Assembly: GCA_034433515.1 (NCBI GenBank)
Contig: DAOUAL010000002.1
Coordinates: 23,142-87,141, forward strand
DNA length: 64,000 bases
Reading direction: 5' to 3'
DNA from: DAOTXS01 sp034433515
GTDB lineage: Bacteria; Chloroflexota; Anaerolineae; UBA4142
Shown in pieces: positions 22,983 to 32,090 of the stretch; positions within the stretch are counted from its first letter, which is position 1, and each line of letters starts with the position of its first letter. The notes below the pieces were generated by a model. It did not search any database. It was not told the origin of the DNA and worked only from the letters and a program-made list of their open reading frames with translations. Position numbers and translations under genes: made by a program.

Positions 22983-25900
22983 ATGACCTCTGACCTTGAG
23001 AACGCCAAACGCATCATTGGTGAACGTGTTGAATGGTTTGCGCGGAATCGCGAGCAGTATCGCCATCCCGATTACCCAGAAGCACGCCTGTGCACCGAAT
23101 TCCTCGATCCCTTTTTTCAAGCGTTGGGGTGGGAGGTGTCCAATCGCCAAGGATGGTCCGAGGTGGACAAGGCAGTGAGCAGCGAGGATGCCATCAAACT
23201 TGGTGAGACAACACGCGCGCCGGATTATTCGTTTTGGCTTGGTCGGTCGCGCAAATTTTTTGTCGAAGTCAAAAAACCTCAATTGACCTTGCGCGCCGAT
23301 GCGGGCGCGGCGTTTCAATTGCGTCGCTATGCGTGGAGCGCGAAACTGCCCCTGTCCATCCTCACCAATTTTGAAGAGTTTGCCGTGTACGATTGTCGCG
23401 CGCGTCCCTCCGTTGCCGATAAAGCGAGTGTCGGTCGCCTCTGGTTCATTACGTTCGATCAGTACCTCGAGCGGTTGCCGGAAATCTACGCCCTCTTTTC
23501 CAAAGAAGCCGTGTGGCGTGGCTCGTTGGAACAGTACGCGCAAGAAAAAGGCAAACGCGGCACGCAACCGGTGGACGAGGAATTTTTGAAAGAGATCGAA
23601 GGATGGCGTGTGCTGCTGGCAAAGAATATCGCGGCATTAAATCCGCGCCTCTCGCTCGATGAACTCAACGATGCGGTGCAACGGACGATTGATCGGATTA
23701 TTTTCTTGCGGCTGGCAGAGGATCGCCGCACGGAAGCATTCGGACAGTTGCACAATATCGCCTTGGAGCGACCTAGCCGTTCGACTTACGGCGTCTATCC
23801 GCGATTCATCGCGCTCTGCCGCGCAGCCCATACCAAATACAATTCCGGCTTGTTCGATCTTGAACGCGATCTGCTCACCCCCACGCTCAAGATCGCAGAC
23901 GAACGCTTGCGTGCGATTCTCACCCGTTTGTATTTCCCTCAATCGCCGTACGTGTTCCGCGAACTTGCCAACGAGACGCTGGGCAATGTGTACGAACAAC
24001 TTTTGGGCAAGGTGATTCAGCTCACCCCCTCGCGTCAAGCCCGGCTTGAAATCAAGCCCGAAGCGAAAAAAGCCGGCGGTGTGTACTATACGCCGGCATA
24101 TATCGTCGAATACATCGTCAAACAAACGGTAGGCAAACTCATCGCTGGCAAATCGCCGGATGAAATTTCGCCGCTCCGCATGCTGGATCCGGCGTGCGGG
24201 GCGGGTTCCTTCTTGGTGGGCGCGTATCAACTCTTGCTCGATTATCATTTGGATTGGTACGTGGAACATTTGCACGCGCCGCAAACACGTGATCGCATTT
24301 ATCAAACCACGCAAGGATGGCGCTTGACGATCGCAGAGAAAAAACGCATTTTGCTGAACAATATCTATGGCGTGGACCTTGATCGCCAAGCCGTCGCGGT
24401 AACCCAGTTATCGTTGTGGCTCAAGGTGTTGGAAGATGAGACACCAGAATCGTTGGGCAAGCAGTTGGCGTTATTCAAAGAGCCGGTGTTGCCACATCTC
24501 GAGGCGAATATTCGTTGCGGCAATTCGTTGATCGGACTGGACGATTGGGCTGAGCAAGGGATGCCTAGCCCGGACGAACGCCGGCGCATCAATCCGATGG
24601 ATTGGGAACGCGAGTTTCCCGGGATTATGCGGAACAGCGGGTTCGATGGTGTGATTGGTAATCCACCGTACGTGCGAATCCAAGTGATGAAAGAATGGGC
24701 ACCACGTCAAGTCGAAATCCTTAAACGCAAGTACGTCGCTGCGCGCGCGGGCAATGGCGATCTCTCGATGGTATTCATCGAAAAAGGGTTGAGGTTGCTC
24801 AAGCCATGGGGGCGGCTGGGATTTATCGTGCCGCACAAGTTCTTTAACGCCCCGTCCGGCGCGCCGTTGCGCGAGTGGATTGCGCGCGGCAAATATCTGG
24901 CGCACGTGGTTCACTTTGGCGATCAACAAGTGTTTCGCGGCGCGACGATATACACCGGTTTACTGTTCTTGGACAAAGCCGGGAGCGAGGCGTGCCGCGT
25001 GGTCAAGGTGGAGGATTTGGCGGCGTGGCGCACCCAGGGCAAAGCGCTCGAAGGTACGATTCCTGCCGAAAAGATTATCGGCGCGGACTGGAATTTTGCG
25101 GTGGACACCAGTGCGGTGTTGTTTGAAAAATTGCGACAAATGCCGGTCAAGTTGGGGAATGTGGCGAAAATTTTTGTGGGCATCCAAACGAGCGCTGATC
25201 CCGTTTTCGTCTTGGCATTACGCCAATCTCATGCCAGAACTCTGGGCGTCTATTCGAGAGCCATAGACGATGAATTTGAAATCGAAAAAGAAATCACTCG
25301 GTCCCTCTTAAAGGGTGGCGAGATTCACGCTTATTATTTGGACAAGCCCCAAAATGTGATTCTCTTTCCGTACCGCATTGAAAAGGGTGAAGCAAAACTG
25401 ATGGCTGAGGTAGAGATCAAAAAAAATTTTCCGCTGGCATGGAAATATTTGTTGCGCGTTCGAAAGAAATTACAAGCACGCGAAGGAGAAAAATGGCATG
25501 TGCCGCAGTGGTGGCAATTCGGACGGAATCAAAATATTGCCGAGATGGGCAACCGTAAACTGGTCGCCCACGTGCTTGCCCAGCATGCGTCATTTGGGTT
25601 GGACACCGAGGGTGAATATTGCTTTGGGAGCAGCGGCAACGTCGGCGTTTATGGCATCCAAATTTCCAAATCCAGTGTCCTGACGGATGAGTATGTCTTG
25701 GGGTTGCTCAATTCACGTTTGCTAGACTGGTACGTTCGGAAACTTTTCGCGCTATTCCGCGGCAAGTCGGCTTCTTACGCACGCCGTTTTATCGAACAAC
25801 TGCCTCTTCACATGATCAATTTTGACGATCCTGACGACGCGCTCGAGCATCGGCGGATGGTTACGCTGGTTACGCAAATGCTGGCACTGCACAAACAGTT

Positions 25901-26063
25901 GCGCGCCGCGCGCATTGCGGCAGACCGCGAAATGTTGCAACGCCAGATTGATGCGACGGACGAACAGATCAATGCGTTGGTATATGCGTTGTACGACTTG
26001 AGCGAGGAAGAGATTGCGGTGGTGGAAGAGAGCGCGCCGGCAGGAGACCAGCATGAAATTTGA
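22983..26063 (+). CDS. Type IIG restriction-modification enzyme (Eco57I-like)
   Basis: The 1026-aa protein fuses an N-terminal PD-(D/E)xK nuclease (Asp81 in APDYSFWLG and E95-x-K97 in FFVEVKKP), a helical linker (about 170-370), an N6-adenine methyltransferase (motif I LDPACGAGSFLVGAYQ near 402, motif IV NPPYVRI near 560) and a C-terminal target recognition region (about 690-960). This order is that of single-chain type IIG/IIC enzymes such as Eco57I. It cuts near and methylates its own site with the same specificity domain. The start has AGGAAAGG. It stands as a single gene, consistent with a self-sufficient system. Confidence 0.92.
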   Translation: MTSDLENAKRIIGERVEWFARNREQYRHPDYPEARLCTEFLDPFFQALGWEVSNRQGWSEVDKAVSSEDAIKLGETTRAPDYSFWLGRSRKFFVEVKKPQLTLRADAGAAFQLRRYAWSAKLPLSILTNFEEFAVYDCRARPSVADKASVGRLWFITFDQYLERLPEIYALFSKEAVWRGSLEQYAQEKGKRGTQPVDEEFLKEIEGWRVLLAKNIAALNPRLSLDELNDAVQRTIDRIIFLRLAEDRRTEAFGQLHNIALERPSRSTYGVYPRFIALCRAAHTKYNSGLFDLERDLLTPTLKIADERLRAILTRLYFPQSPYVFRELANETLGNVYEQLLGKVIQLTPSRQARLEIKPEAKKAGGVYYTPAYIVEYIVKQTVGKLIAGKSPDEISPLRMLDPACGAGSFLVGAYQLLLDYHLDWYVEHLHAPQTRDRIYQTTQGWRLTIAEKKRILLNNIYGVDLDRQAVAVTQLSLWLKVLEDETPESLGKQLALFKEPVLPHLEANIRCGNSLIGLDDWAEQGMPSPDERRRINPMDWEREFPGIMRNSGFDGVIGNPPYVRIQVMKEWAPRQVEILKRKYVAARAGNGDLSMVFIEKGLRLLKPWGRLGFIVPHKFFNAPSGAPLREWIARGKYLAHVVHFGDQQVFRGATIYTGLLFLDKAGSEACRVVKVEDLAAWRTQGKALEGTIPAEKIIGADWNFAVDTSAVLFEKLRQMPVKLGNVAKIFVGIQTSADPVFVLALRQSHARTLGVYSRAIDDEFEIEKEITRSLLKGGEIHAYYLDKPQNVILFPYRIEKGEAKLMAEVEIKKNFPLAWKYLLRVRKKLQAREGEKWHVPQWWQFGRNQNIAEMGNRKLVAHVLAQHASFGLDTEGEYCFGSSGNVGVYGIQISKSSVLTDEYVLGLLNSRLLDWYVRKLFALFRGKSASYARRFIEQLPLHMINFDDPDDALEHRRMVTLVTQMLALHKQLRAARIAADREMLQRQIDATDEQINALVYALYDLSEEEIAVVEESAPAGDQHEI

Positions 26064-26196
26064 TCCTTACAAACACCACGCCACGTATCTGGCAGGCTGG
26101 AAAGCCCACGCATGGGACGACCTTTCTAGGTCGCCGTGTCTGGCGGACTGGAAAGCCCACACCACGCCGCCACGAGATTTTTCGGATGGAAACTAG
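26053..26196 (+). CDS. Small ORF overlapping the type IIG stop, unknown
   Basis: This 47-aa frame starts at ATG 26053 with GGAG 8 nt before it and overlaps the methylase stop (ATGAAATTTGA). The product has an internal duplication, AGWKAHAWDD and ADWKAHTTPP, caused by a repeated GACTGGAAAGCCCAC-like segment. Its end overlaps the stop of the convergent phosphatase gene. It is either a short partner protein or a truncated gene rewritten by a local repeat; I cannot tell which. Confidence 0.4.
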   Translation: MKFDPYKHHATYLAGWKAHAWDDLSRSPCLADWKAHTTPPRDFSDGN

Positions 26197-26900
26197 GTTA
26201 CCAGTGCCTCTGGCACAAAGTCTGCCCGGTTCATATAAACCAACACGATCGTGTCGGTGAAATCAATCCGCGTGATTGCCACGTTGGCTAGATCAAACCA
26301 ACAATCCTCGCGCTCGATCTTGAATACCTCACGCAAGAAATAATTATAAAATCCGCCATGACTGATCACTGCCACGCGGTCGTCCGTGTTGCCGTGCCGG
26401 CGCAGCAATTCGTAGAAAAAGCGTTGCGCGCGGGCGGGGCGTTGCTCACGTTCTTCAAAGGGACGATTCCACCAGCCCGCGTCGCCCAACCAAGCGGGCA
26501 ATACCAACTCCGGAAATAATCGTTCAAAATCAGCCCGGTTCTTCCCCGGTTGCCCCACCCGTTTGCCGGTGGCTGGGTCATCCAGATAAATTCCGCCCGT
26601 CTCGTGTAAATCTTCCCACGCGACCAAGGGCAAGCCTAACGCGCGCGCCACTGCCATGCCGGTACGAATCGCGCGCACCATTAAACTAGTGTACAAGTGC
26701 GTGATGCCAAAGCCCAGCCGCCCGGCTGGATCGACACTCCAATGCGGATTCCCATTCTTCAGAAATTGTGCCAGAAAATCAATCTGTTGAAAACCCACCG
26801 GGGTTAAGTCGGGATCATCGCTTCGTCCCACCGTGGACCCACTGGTGGCTAAAAGAAAATTATTGGTTGATTGGGCGTGACGAATAAAATAAAACTGCAT
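26193..26900 (-). CDS. Histidine phosphatase family protein (phosphoglycerate mutase-like)
   Basis: The 235-aa protein has the catalytic motif FIRHAQSTNN at residues 5-14 (RHG-like, here RHA) and the second catalytic His in VAVISHGGFYNYFL. The segment YTSLMVRAIRTGMAVARALG carries the conserved Arg pair region. The start ATG 26900 follows GGGGG; the longer frame lacks a site. It may be a phosphatase rather than a mutase, as is common among unlinked copies. Confidence 0.88.
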   Translation of the reverse strand: MQFYFIRHAQSTNNFLLATSGSTVGRSDDPDLTPVGFQQIDFLAQFLKNGNPHWSVDPAGRLGFGITHLYTSLMVRAIRTGMAVARALGLPLVAWEDLHETGGIYLDDPATGKRVGQPGKNRADFERLFPELVLPAWLGDAGWWNRPFEEREQRPARAQRFFYELLRRHGNTDDRVAVISHGGFYNYFLREVFKIEREDCWFDLANVAITRIDFTDTIVLVYMNRADFVPEALVT

Positions 26901-26919
26901 TTCAGCCCCCCTGTTGTAC

Positions 26920-26925
26920 ATTATA
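26920..26925 (-). promoter_or_regulatory. Candidate -10 box of the histidine phosphatase gene
   Basis: A perfect TATAAT lies 19 nt before the start codon on the - strand. I see no good -35 at standard distance. Confidence 0.4.
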
Positions 26926-27042
26926 CCGGGCATGGGATGCCAAGTGGGTAAAGAACTATTGCCGTTGTATTACGATTGTATAACGGAAAACGTGAACCAA
27001 CGGTGAATTCGATACCAATCAATCGCAACCGAGAATACAAAA

Positions 27043-27068
27043 GATGACAAGCACGTTGGCTTGTCATC
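27043..27068 (-). terminator. Terminator after the histidine kinase gene
   Basis: GATGACAAGC and GCTTGTCATC form a perfect 10-bp stem with a 6-nt loop; on the - strand it is followed by TTTTGTATTCT. Confidence 0.85.
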
Positions 27069-27123
27069 GCTGCTCGGCACCCTAATCGGTATTACTCTTG
27101 AACGCGATCCCATTGACCGAAAC

Positions 27124-29001
27124 TTAGACCGGTAACTCGACAATCGTTGGAAAAGTGATGGTGAAAGTAGTCCCTTGTCCCACTTGGCTTTGCACGCTAA
27201 TGTGTCCACCAAATCGAGTCACCAAATCCTTGGTGATGGCTAAGCCTAGCCCGGTTCCCTCTTTCTCTTGCGCTTTGGCATTGGGCGCACGATAAAACTC
27301 TTCAAACAAATGCGGGAGTGATTCTTCGGGAATCCCGATGCCGGTATCGGTGACCCGCAGATGAGCCCAGTTTCGTTCAACCGATAACGCGATCAGCACG
27401 TAGCCCCCTTGGGAGGTGTACTTGATGGCATTGGAAATCAGATTATTGAGAATGCGATCAATCCCTTGCTCCGTCGCCGATACTTTGACCTCGCGTTCGA
27501 GGCGGGTTTCTAACCCGATCTGTTTTTCCTGCGCCGGGATTTCAAAGCGATTGACCACACGTTCAATTGCTTCATCCAGACGGACCACCACGCGCTCCTC
27601 GCGCTGGGCAAGTTCACTTTTGCCCGCCGCCAAATCGAGCAGGTCATCAATCAACGTTTGCAAAAAGTCGGCGCGGTATTGGACGCGATTGAGCATTTCT
27701 CGTTGTTGGTCATTGAGCGAGCCTGCATAACCTGCCAGCAACGTCCGCAACAAACTTCGCACCACACTGACCGGCGAGCGCAGTTCGTGCGTCACGGTCA
27801 ACACAAACTTGCTCTTCATCTCATCCAGTTTGCCCAGCGCACGATATGCCATAGCGTTCTCAATGGCGATACTCCCTTCGCGTGCAATCGCGGTCAGAAA
27901 TTCGGCATCCTCAGGAGTAAAGTGATTCACCTCCGCGCTGTATGCGCGAATCAACCCCAATGCCTTTTGCTTGCCGAGGAGCGGGGCAGATAACATCGAA
28001 CGAATCCCTTCAGCGAGGGCGTGCTGGGGATATTGCAGACCTTCAGCGGTTGCCACATCGCCGGTGATGATGGTATTGCCGGCAAGGACTTGGCGCGCCA
28101 ATGGATTTTGATCGAGCAACAAATCGCCTTTCCGCGCGTACGCTTCGCTCAAACCATAACTTGCCGCCACAGTCAAGCGAGCCCCGGTTTCATCCAACAA
28201 TCGAATGGAACACGCGCGTACGTTTAATGCATCCGCGGTTCGCCGCACCAAACGATCGAGGACCTCTTCCAATTCCAGCGTCGAAGTTACGGCTTCGGCG
28301 GCTTCGTACACGGTTTGCAAACGATAGTACGCGCGTTGCAAACTCTGGCTCAGTTCGACCACTTGGGCTTGGCGTTTGCGAAGACGATCGTTCAACGTGA
28401 CGGCGAGATAAGTTGCCACGAACATGGTGCTGGCAAAGAAAAAGAGCATGCCAATGACAAAGAGGGGTTGGCGGTGCAACAATGCACCGGCGGCACTATA
28501 GATATTGTAATGGGGCAACGCGCCGGCATATTCAAGCACGGCGATGGTGCCAATCAAAATGGTTGCGATGGCGGCGTAGAGAAACGTCACGCGCGCGGAA
28601 AGCAAAATGGCCGCAATGACCACATGAAAAAAGAAATACAGAATGGCGGGGCTGAGCAATCCGCCGGAAAAATGAATCAGCGCGGTCATTGCCATCCAAT
28701 CGCAGCCAATTTGGGCTTGGGTGAGGAAATCAAAATGGCGAATGTCGCGCTGATCGCGTTGCAATAGACGCGTGAGAACCACACGGAAGATGGCGTTGTA
28801 CTCCAGAATCGCCACGCCGATGCCGTACAACCACAACGCATCGAGCGGCAAGCGTAGTAGCGTCGTGGTGAACCATGTTGCGCCCAACACGCTTACGCCT
28901 GCCAGCCAACGGAGATTGATCAACCAAGCCATACTGTTGATCAATTCCGCTTCGACCAAGCCGAAAATCGCTTCGGGTTTGCGCGCGGCGTTTGCCTTCA
29001 T
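27124..29001 (-). CDS. Membrane sensor histidine kinase with GAF domain
   Basis: The 625-aa protein has about six N-terminal helices (about 25-200), a short coiled coil (RLRKRQAQVVELSQSLQRA), a GAF domain (about 225-380), a HisKA domain with phospho-acceptor His in VTHELRSPV (about 398) and a HATPase domain with N box NLISNAIKYT, G1 DTGIGIPEE and G2 GTGLGLAI. It is transcribed after the response regulator and the hydrogenase genes on the same strand, so it may sense a signal related to H2 or redox state; that link is inferred from position only. Confidence 0.9.
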   Translation of the reverse strand: MKANAARKPEAIFGLVEAELINSMAWLINLRWLAGVSVLGATWFTTTLLRLPLDALWLYGIGVAILEYNAIFRVVLTRLLQRDQRDIRHFDFLTQAQIGCDWMAMTALIHFSGGLLSPAILYFFFHVVIAAILLSARVTFLYAAIATILIGTIAVLEYAGALPHYNIYSAAGALLHRQPLFVIGMLFFFASTMFVATYLAVTLNDRLRKRQAQVVELSQSLQRAYYRLQTVYEAAEAVTSTLELEEVLDRLVRRTADALNVRACSIRLLDETGARLTVAASYGLSEAYARKGDLLLDQNPLARQVLAGNTIITGDVATAEGLQYPQHALAEGIRSMLSAPLLGKQKALGLIRAYSAEVNHFTPEDAEFLTAIAREGSIAIENAMAYRALGKLDEMKSKFVLTVTHELRSPVSVVRSLLRTLLAGYAGSLNDQQREMLNRVQYRADFLQTLIDDLLDLAAGKSELAQREERVVVRLDEAIERVVNRFEIPAQEKQIGLETRLEREVKVSATEQGIDRILNNLISNAIKYTSQGGYVLIALSVERNWAHLRVTDTGIGIPEESLPHLFEEFYRAPNAKAQEKEGTGLGLAITKDLVTRFGGHISVQSQVGQGTTFTITFPTIVELPV

Positions 29002-29022
29002 CGGTGGGTCAGGTTATCAACG

Positions 29023-29430
29023 TCAGACCGTTTGTTTCAAATGGGCACGAACTTGTTCGATCAGTTTCTTGGGTTCAATCGGTTTCTCGATAAACGCATC
29101 TACCGGTAAATAATCCTTGTCAGGACCAAAGCGCAGTGGCGTTGTCTGATGAATCGCCGTCAACATCAAAATAGGAATGTGACTGTATGGGGCATATTCC
29201 GATTGGGGATCCGGACTGCGCAAGGTGAGACTGACTTGGAATCCCGCCGTAGTTGTGTCCATCATCACATCGAGGATGATCAGGTCGGGTTTGATCTCTT
29301 TGACTTTTTGCAATCCTTCATCCGCGTTCGCCGCGCGAAAGACCTGAAAGCCGGCCGCCTCGAGCGGTAAACGCATTGCCAGAACCAGATCATCATCGTC
29401 GTCAATAATCAAAATTTTTTCGTTTGCCAT
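29023..29430 (-). CDS. Single-domain response regulator
   Basis: The 135-aa protein is a receiver domain alone: acidic cluster IIDDDDD near residue 9, phospho-acceptor Asp in LIILDVMMD (about 55), Thr in MLTAIH and Lys in FIEKP. It has no DNA-binding output domain. The start ATG 29430 follows AGGAG at 6 nt. It is 21 nt upstream of the kinase gene, so the two form a phosphorelay whose target lies elsewhere. Confidence 0.9.
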   Translation of the reverse strand: MANEKILIIDDDDDLVLAMRLPLEAAGFQVFRAANADEGLQKVKEIKPDLIILDVMMDTTTAGFQVSLTLRSPDPQSEYAPYSHIPILMLTAIHQTTPLRFGPDKDYLPVDAFIEKPIEPKKLIEQVRAHLKQTV

Positions 29431-29454
29431 AGTCAACTCCTAGAATGACCATCC

Positions 29455-29922
29455 TCACGATCCATGGTCTGCCATCACTTGTCTCAAAACTGCTTCGATC
29501 ACGTGGGGCACTGCCGCTTGGACGGCTGGACAAAGCGCGTCGCGCCATTCGACGCTTTGCGGTTGCACTCCAAAGAAAACGATCTTGGGGAGTGCGATGT
29601 TCAATTCACGCGCGAGTGCCAACGCATCCACCACGCCGGTTCGATGTAAGGAGAAACGTTGGTTCGAGCCGGTCAGCACGATCTCGTGTGGCTCAAAGCG
29701 ACGATACTCGCCCGCGTTCATCCCCATCTCCGCGGCATCTACGATGATAACACACTGCCGCCCCTCGAACAAATTGAGCAAACCGATCCCGGGGGTTCCG
29801 CCGTCCATGACCTCGACCTCGTCCGGCAACGGTTGCTGTTGCAGTGCCTCGGCGATGTAGCATCCCACGCCATCATCGCCTTGCAATGGATTACCTAGAC
29901 CAAGAATCAAAGTTCGTTTCAT
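29455..29922 (-). CDS. [NiFe] hydrogenase maturation protease (HyaD/HycI family)
   Basis: The 155-aa protein has the family signature LGLGNPLQGDDGVG at residues 6-19, including the Ni-binding acidic residue, then VMDGGTPGI and IIVDAAEMG. The family removes the C-terminal tail of the large hydrogenase subunit after Ni insertion. The large subunit gene lies just upstream and carries such a tail (7 residues after DPCISCSVH), which fits the pairing. Confidence 0.92.
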   Translation of the reverse strand: MKRTLILGLGNPLQGDDGVGCYIAEALQQQPLPDEVEVMDGGTPGIGLLNLFEGRQCVIIVDAAEMGMNAGEYRRFEPHEIVLTGSNQRFSLHRTGVVDALALARELNIALPKIVFFGVQPQSVEWRDALCPAVQAAVPHVIEAVLRQVMADHGS

Positions 29923-29929
29923 CGTTGGA

Positions 29930-29985
29930 TCGTTCGATCGTTACATAGTTGAGACGTTGAACTAGACAACTATGCAACGATGAAA
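29930..29985. repeat. ATCGTT/CATAGTTG word-repeat hairpin
   Basis: TTGGATCGTTCGATCGTTACATAGTTG pairs imperfectly with CAACTATGCAACGATGAAAC; GATCGTT is repeated in the left arm. It fills the junction between hydrogenase large subunit and protease genes (the stated left arm spans 29932-29958). Confidence 0.6.
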
Positions 29986-31278
29986 CTAGACGAACTTGAC
30001 ATTCAGGAAATGCACCGAGCATGAGATACACGGATCGTAGGCGCGGACGAGCATCTCCAATGCCAGCGTTACTTTTTCTTGACCCTGATCCAAAATCTGC
30101 GGAACGAGCGCGCGCATATCCGCTTCGATGTTTGCTAGATTTTGCCCGGTAGGGATGATGCAATTGGCATTGACGATCTTGCCATCATCGCCGATTTCGT
30201 AATTGTGGAACAAGATGCCGCGCGGCACTTCGCACGAGCCAACTCCTGTGCCACCTTTGCCGCTAAACTTGGGCGGCGTTTCTTTTTTGATGCCGCGGGC
30301 GATCAATTCATCGCAAATCTTGATCGCTTCTTCCACACTGTGCACAATCTCGACGACTTGGGCGGCACTGTTGAGGTACGGATTCGTGCAAATCGGTTTG
30401 AGCCCCAGCGCGTCCGCCGCTTCTTTGGCTTTGGGATGCAACTGTGCATAGTTGACGTTGAATCGCGCGAGCGCGCCGACCATATATGATTCGCGTTTGT
30501 GTGCCGTATGCTTTGCCGTTGAATGGGGCACACAGCGTTCGTTGGTTACTTTTTTATAATCGTTAATGTGGTACGAGCCGCCATCCGTTGTCGTGATCGT
30601 GCCATCAATGAAAGCGTATTCGTCCGGCTTGCTCAACGCCACGTATTCGGTCTCGCGATTGAATTGGGGCCAGGGCAAGGATTGAAAGAGCGCGACAGTT
30701 TCGTCCACATCTTGGCGAGCAGCAATCAATCGTTCGCGCATCGCTTTAATTTCGTCCACCGTCGGCAAATGCGTAAATCCACCGACCGTCATCGCAATCG
30801 GATGGGTGTGGCGTCCCCCCACCATCGCGCACAAATCGCCAGCGAGTTTTTTCATACGCAAGGCGCGCAAGACGGTGTCGGGCGCGATGCCGGCGAGGGG
30901 AATCACACTGCCCACGTGGAAAAAGTCCGGCGCGACGAGCATATACGTGTGCAAGATGTGACTATCGAGCATTTCGCCAAAGAAAATCAGTTTGCGCAAG
31001 AGCCAGGTCTGCTCGGAGAGTTCAACGCCGAGCGCGTTTTCAGTGGCACGCAAGGATGCAGTGGCGTGTCCTACGGCGCAAATGCCGCAGATGCGCGAGG
31101 TGATATGACTGGCTTCGGTGTACGGTCGTCCGCGCAACATGGCTTCAAAAAAGCGCGGCGTCTCAACGATTTCAAGTTTACATTCTTCCAGCACACCGTT
31201 CTTGGCATTGATGACAATGTTGCCGTGTCCTTCGACACGTGTAACGTGATGAACATCTATTTTGAGATTCTGAGCCAT
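29986..31278 (-). CDS. [NiFe] hydrogenase large subunit, group 3b-like
   Basis: The 430-aa protein has the N-terminal Ni-binding motif SRICGICAVGH (about 62-72) and the C-terminal motif DPCISCSVH, followed by the 7-residue tail FLNVKFV that the maturation protease should remove. Linked genes for a FAD/[2Fe-2S] subunit and a 4Fe-4S beta subunit identify a group 3b enzyme (bidirectional NADP-linked, or sulfhydrogenase, in the cytoplasm). The start ATG 31278 has GGGAGA; the longer frame runs into a junction hairpin. Confidence 0.92.
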   Translation of the reverse strand: MAQNLKIDVHHVTRVEGHGNIVINAKNGVLEECKLEIVETPRFFEAMLRGRPYTEASHITSRICGICAVGHATASLRATENALGVELSEQTWLLRKLIFFGEMLDSHILHTYMLVAPDFFHVGSVIPLAGIAPDTVLRALRMKKLAGDLCAMVGGRHTHPIAMTVGGFTHLPTVDEIKAMRERLIAARQDVDETVALFQSLPWPQFNRETEYVALSKPDEYAFIDGTITTTDGGSYHINDYKKVTNERCVPHSTAKHTAHKRESYMVGALARFNVNYAQLHPKAKEAADALGLKPICTNPYLNSAAQVVEIVHSVEEAIKICDELIARGIKKETPPKFSGKGGTGVGSCEVPRGILFHNYEIGDDGKIVNANCIIPTGQNLANIEADMRALVPQILDQGQEKVTLALEMLVRAYDPCISCSVHFLNVKFV

Positions 31279-31295
31279 AGGGATTCTCCCAGCCA

Positions 31296-31341
31296 ACGGA
31301 ATACGGAATACGCAACACATCTTTCGTGATACGTATTCCGT
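31296..31341. repeat. ACGGAATACG word-repeat hairpin
   Basis: ACGGAATACGGAATACG on the left repeats GGAATACG; ACGTATTCCGT on the right pairs with it. It lies between the small and large subunit genes of the hydrogenase. Confidence 0.7.
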
Positions 31342-31349
31342 TCAGTGTC

Positions 31350-32090
31350 TTATTTTTGCTCCTGTACGAGATACGCATTAAACATCGTCATGCGCGCCAT
31401 CACACCTTCCGTCGTCAAGCCGTGTTCCGCGAGCACCGTCTTCATCGAATCGCGATTGGGGTTGGAGATGTTGCCCCGGCACCCTTCGCAACCATCGCCG
31501 TAGGTGGGACAAATGGCACCACATCCGGCGCGCGTGATGGGACCCAAACAAAAGCCGCCTTTGTGGAACACGCAAACATTTTCTTTGAGTTTACATTCGA
31601 CGCAGAGAGGATAATCCGGAATCGGTGGTTTCTTGCCTAACAACATGGCTGTGACCACGCGGATAAATTCTTCGCGATCAATGGGGCAACCCGGGATGAA
31701 GGCATCTACCTTGACCACTGCGCTCAACGGACGCGCGGCATAGGTGGCGTACCATTCTGCCTTGTCGCCGTACACATATTTGCGCACCTCATCGAGCGGC
31801 GCCAGATTTTTGATGGCGTTCACGCCGCCAATATGCGCGCACGCGCCCAGCGCCACAAGCACGGCGGCTTGCTCGCGAATTTTCTTGAGGCGTTCTTCGT
31901 CCGACTCGCGCGTGATCGAACCTTCCACAAACGCAATCGCATAATCTTCGCCGCGTTCGCTGATCGCTTCGCGGAACTGGACGATTTCGACCACCTCGAG
32001 CAGATCAAGATGCGTCTGAAGCGAATCCACGACCGTGAGTTGACAACCTTCGCAACTGGTGAAATCAAAGAATGCTACTTTGGGTTTCAT
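31350..32090 (-). CDS. [NiFe] hydrogenase small subunit, group 3b-like
   Basis: The 246-aa protein begins with the proximal cluster motif FFDFTSCEGCQLTV (CxxC at 14 and 17). Further cysteines occur at LGACAHIGG and GCPID, and the C-terminal part has CVECKLKENVCVF, CLGPITRAGCGAICP and GDGCEGCRGN, enough for three 4Fe-4S clusters. There is no Tat signal, so it is cytoplasmic. The start ATG 32090 overlaps the upstream stop (ATGA) and has GGAGG. It passes electrons from the Ni-Fe centre to the FAD subunit. Confidence 0.9.
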   Translation of the reverse strand: MKPKVAFFDFTSCEGCQLTVVDSLQTHLDLLEVVEIVQFREAISERGEDYAIAFVEGSITRESDEERLKKIREQAAVLVALGACAHIGGVNAIKNLAPLDEVRKYVYGDKAEWYATYAARPLSAVVKVDAFIPGCPIDREEFIRVVTAMLLGKKPPIPDYPLCVECKLKENVCVFHKGGFCLGPITRAGCGAICPTYGDGCEGCRGNISNPNRDSMKTVLAEHGLTTEGVMARMTMFNAYLVQEQK

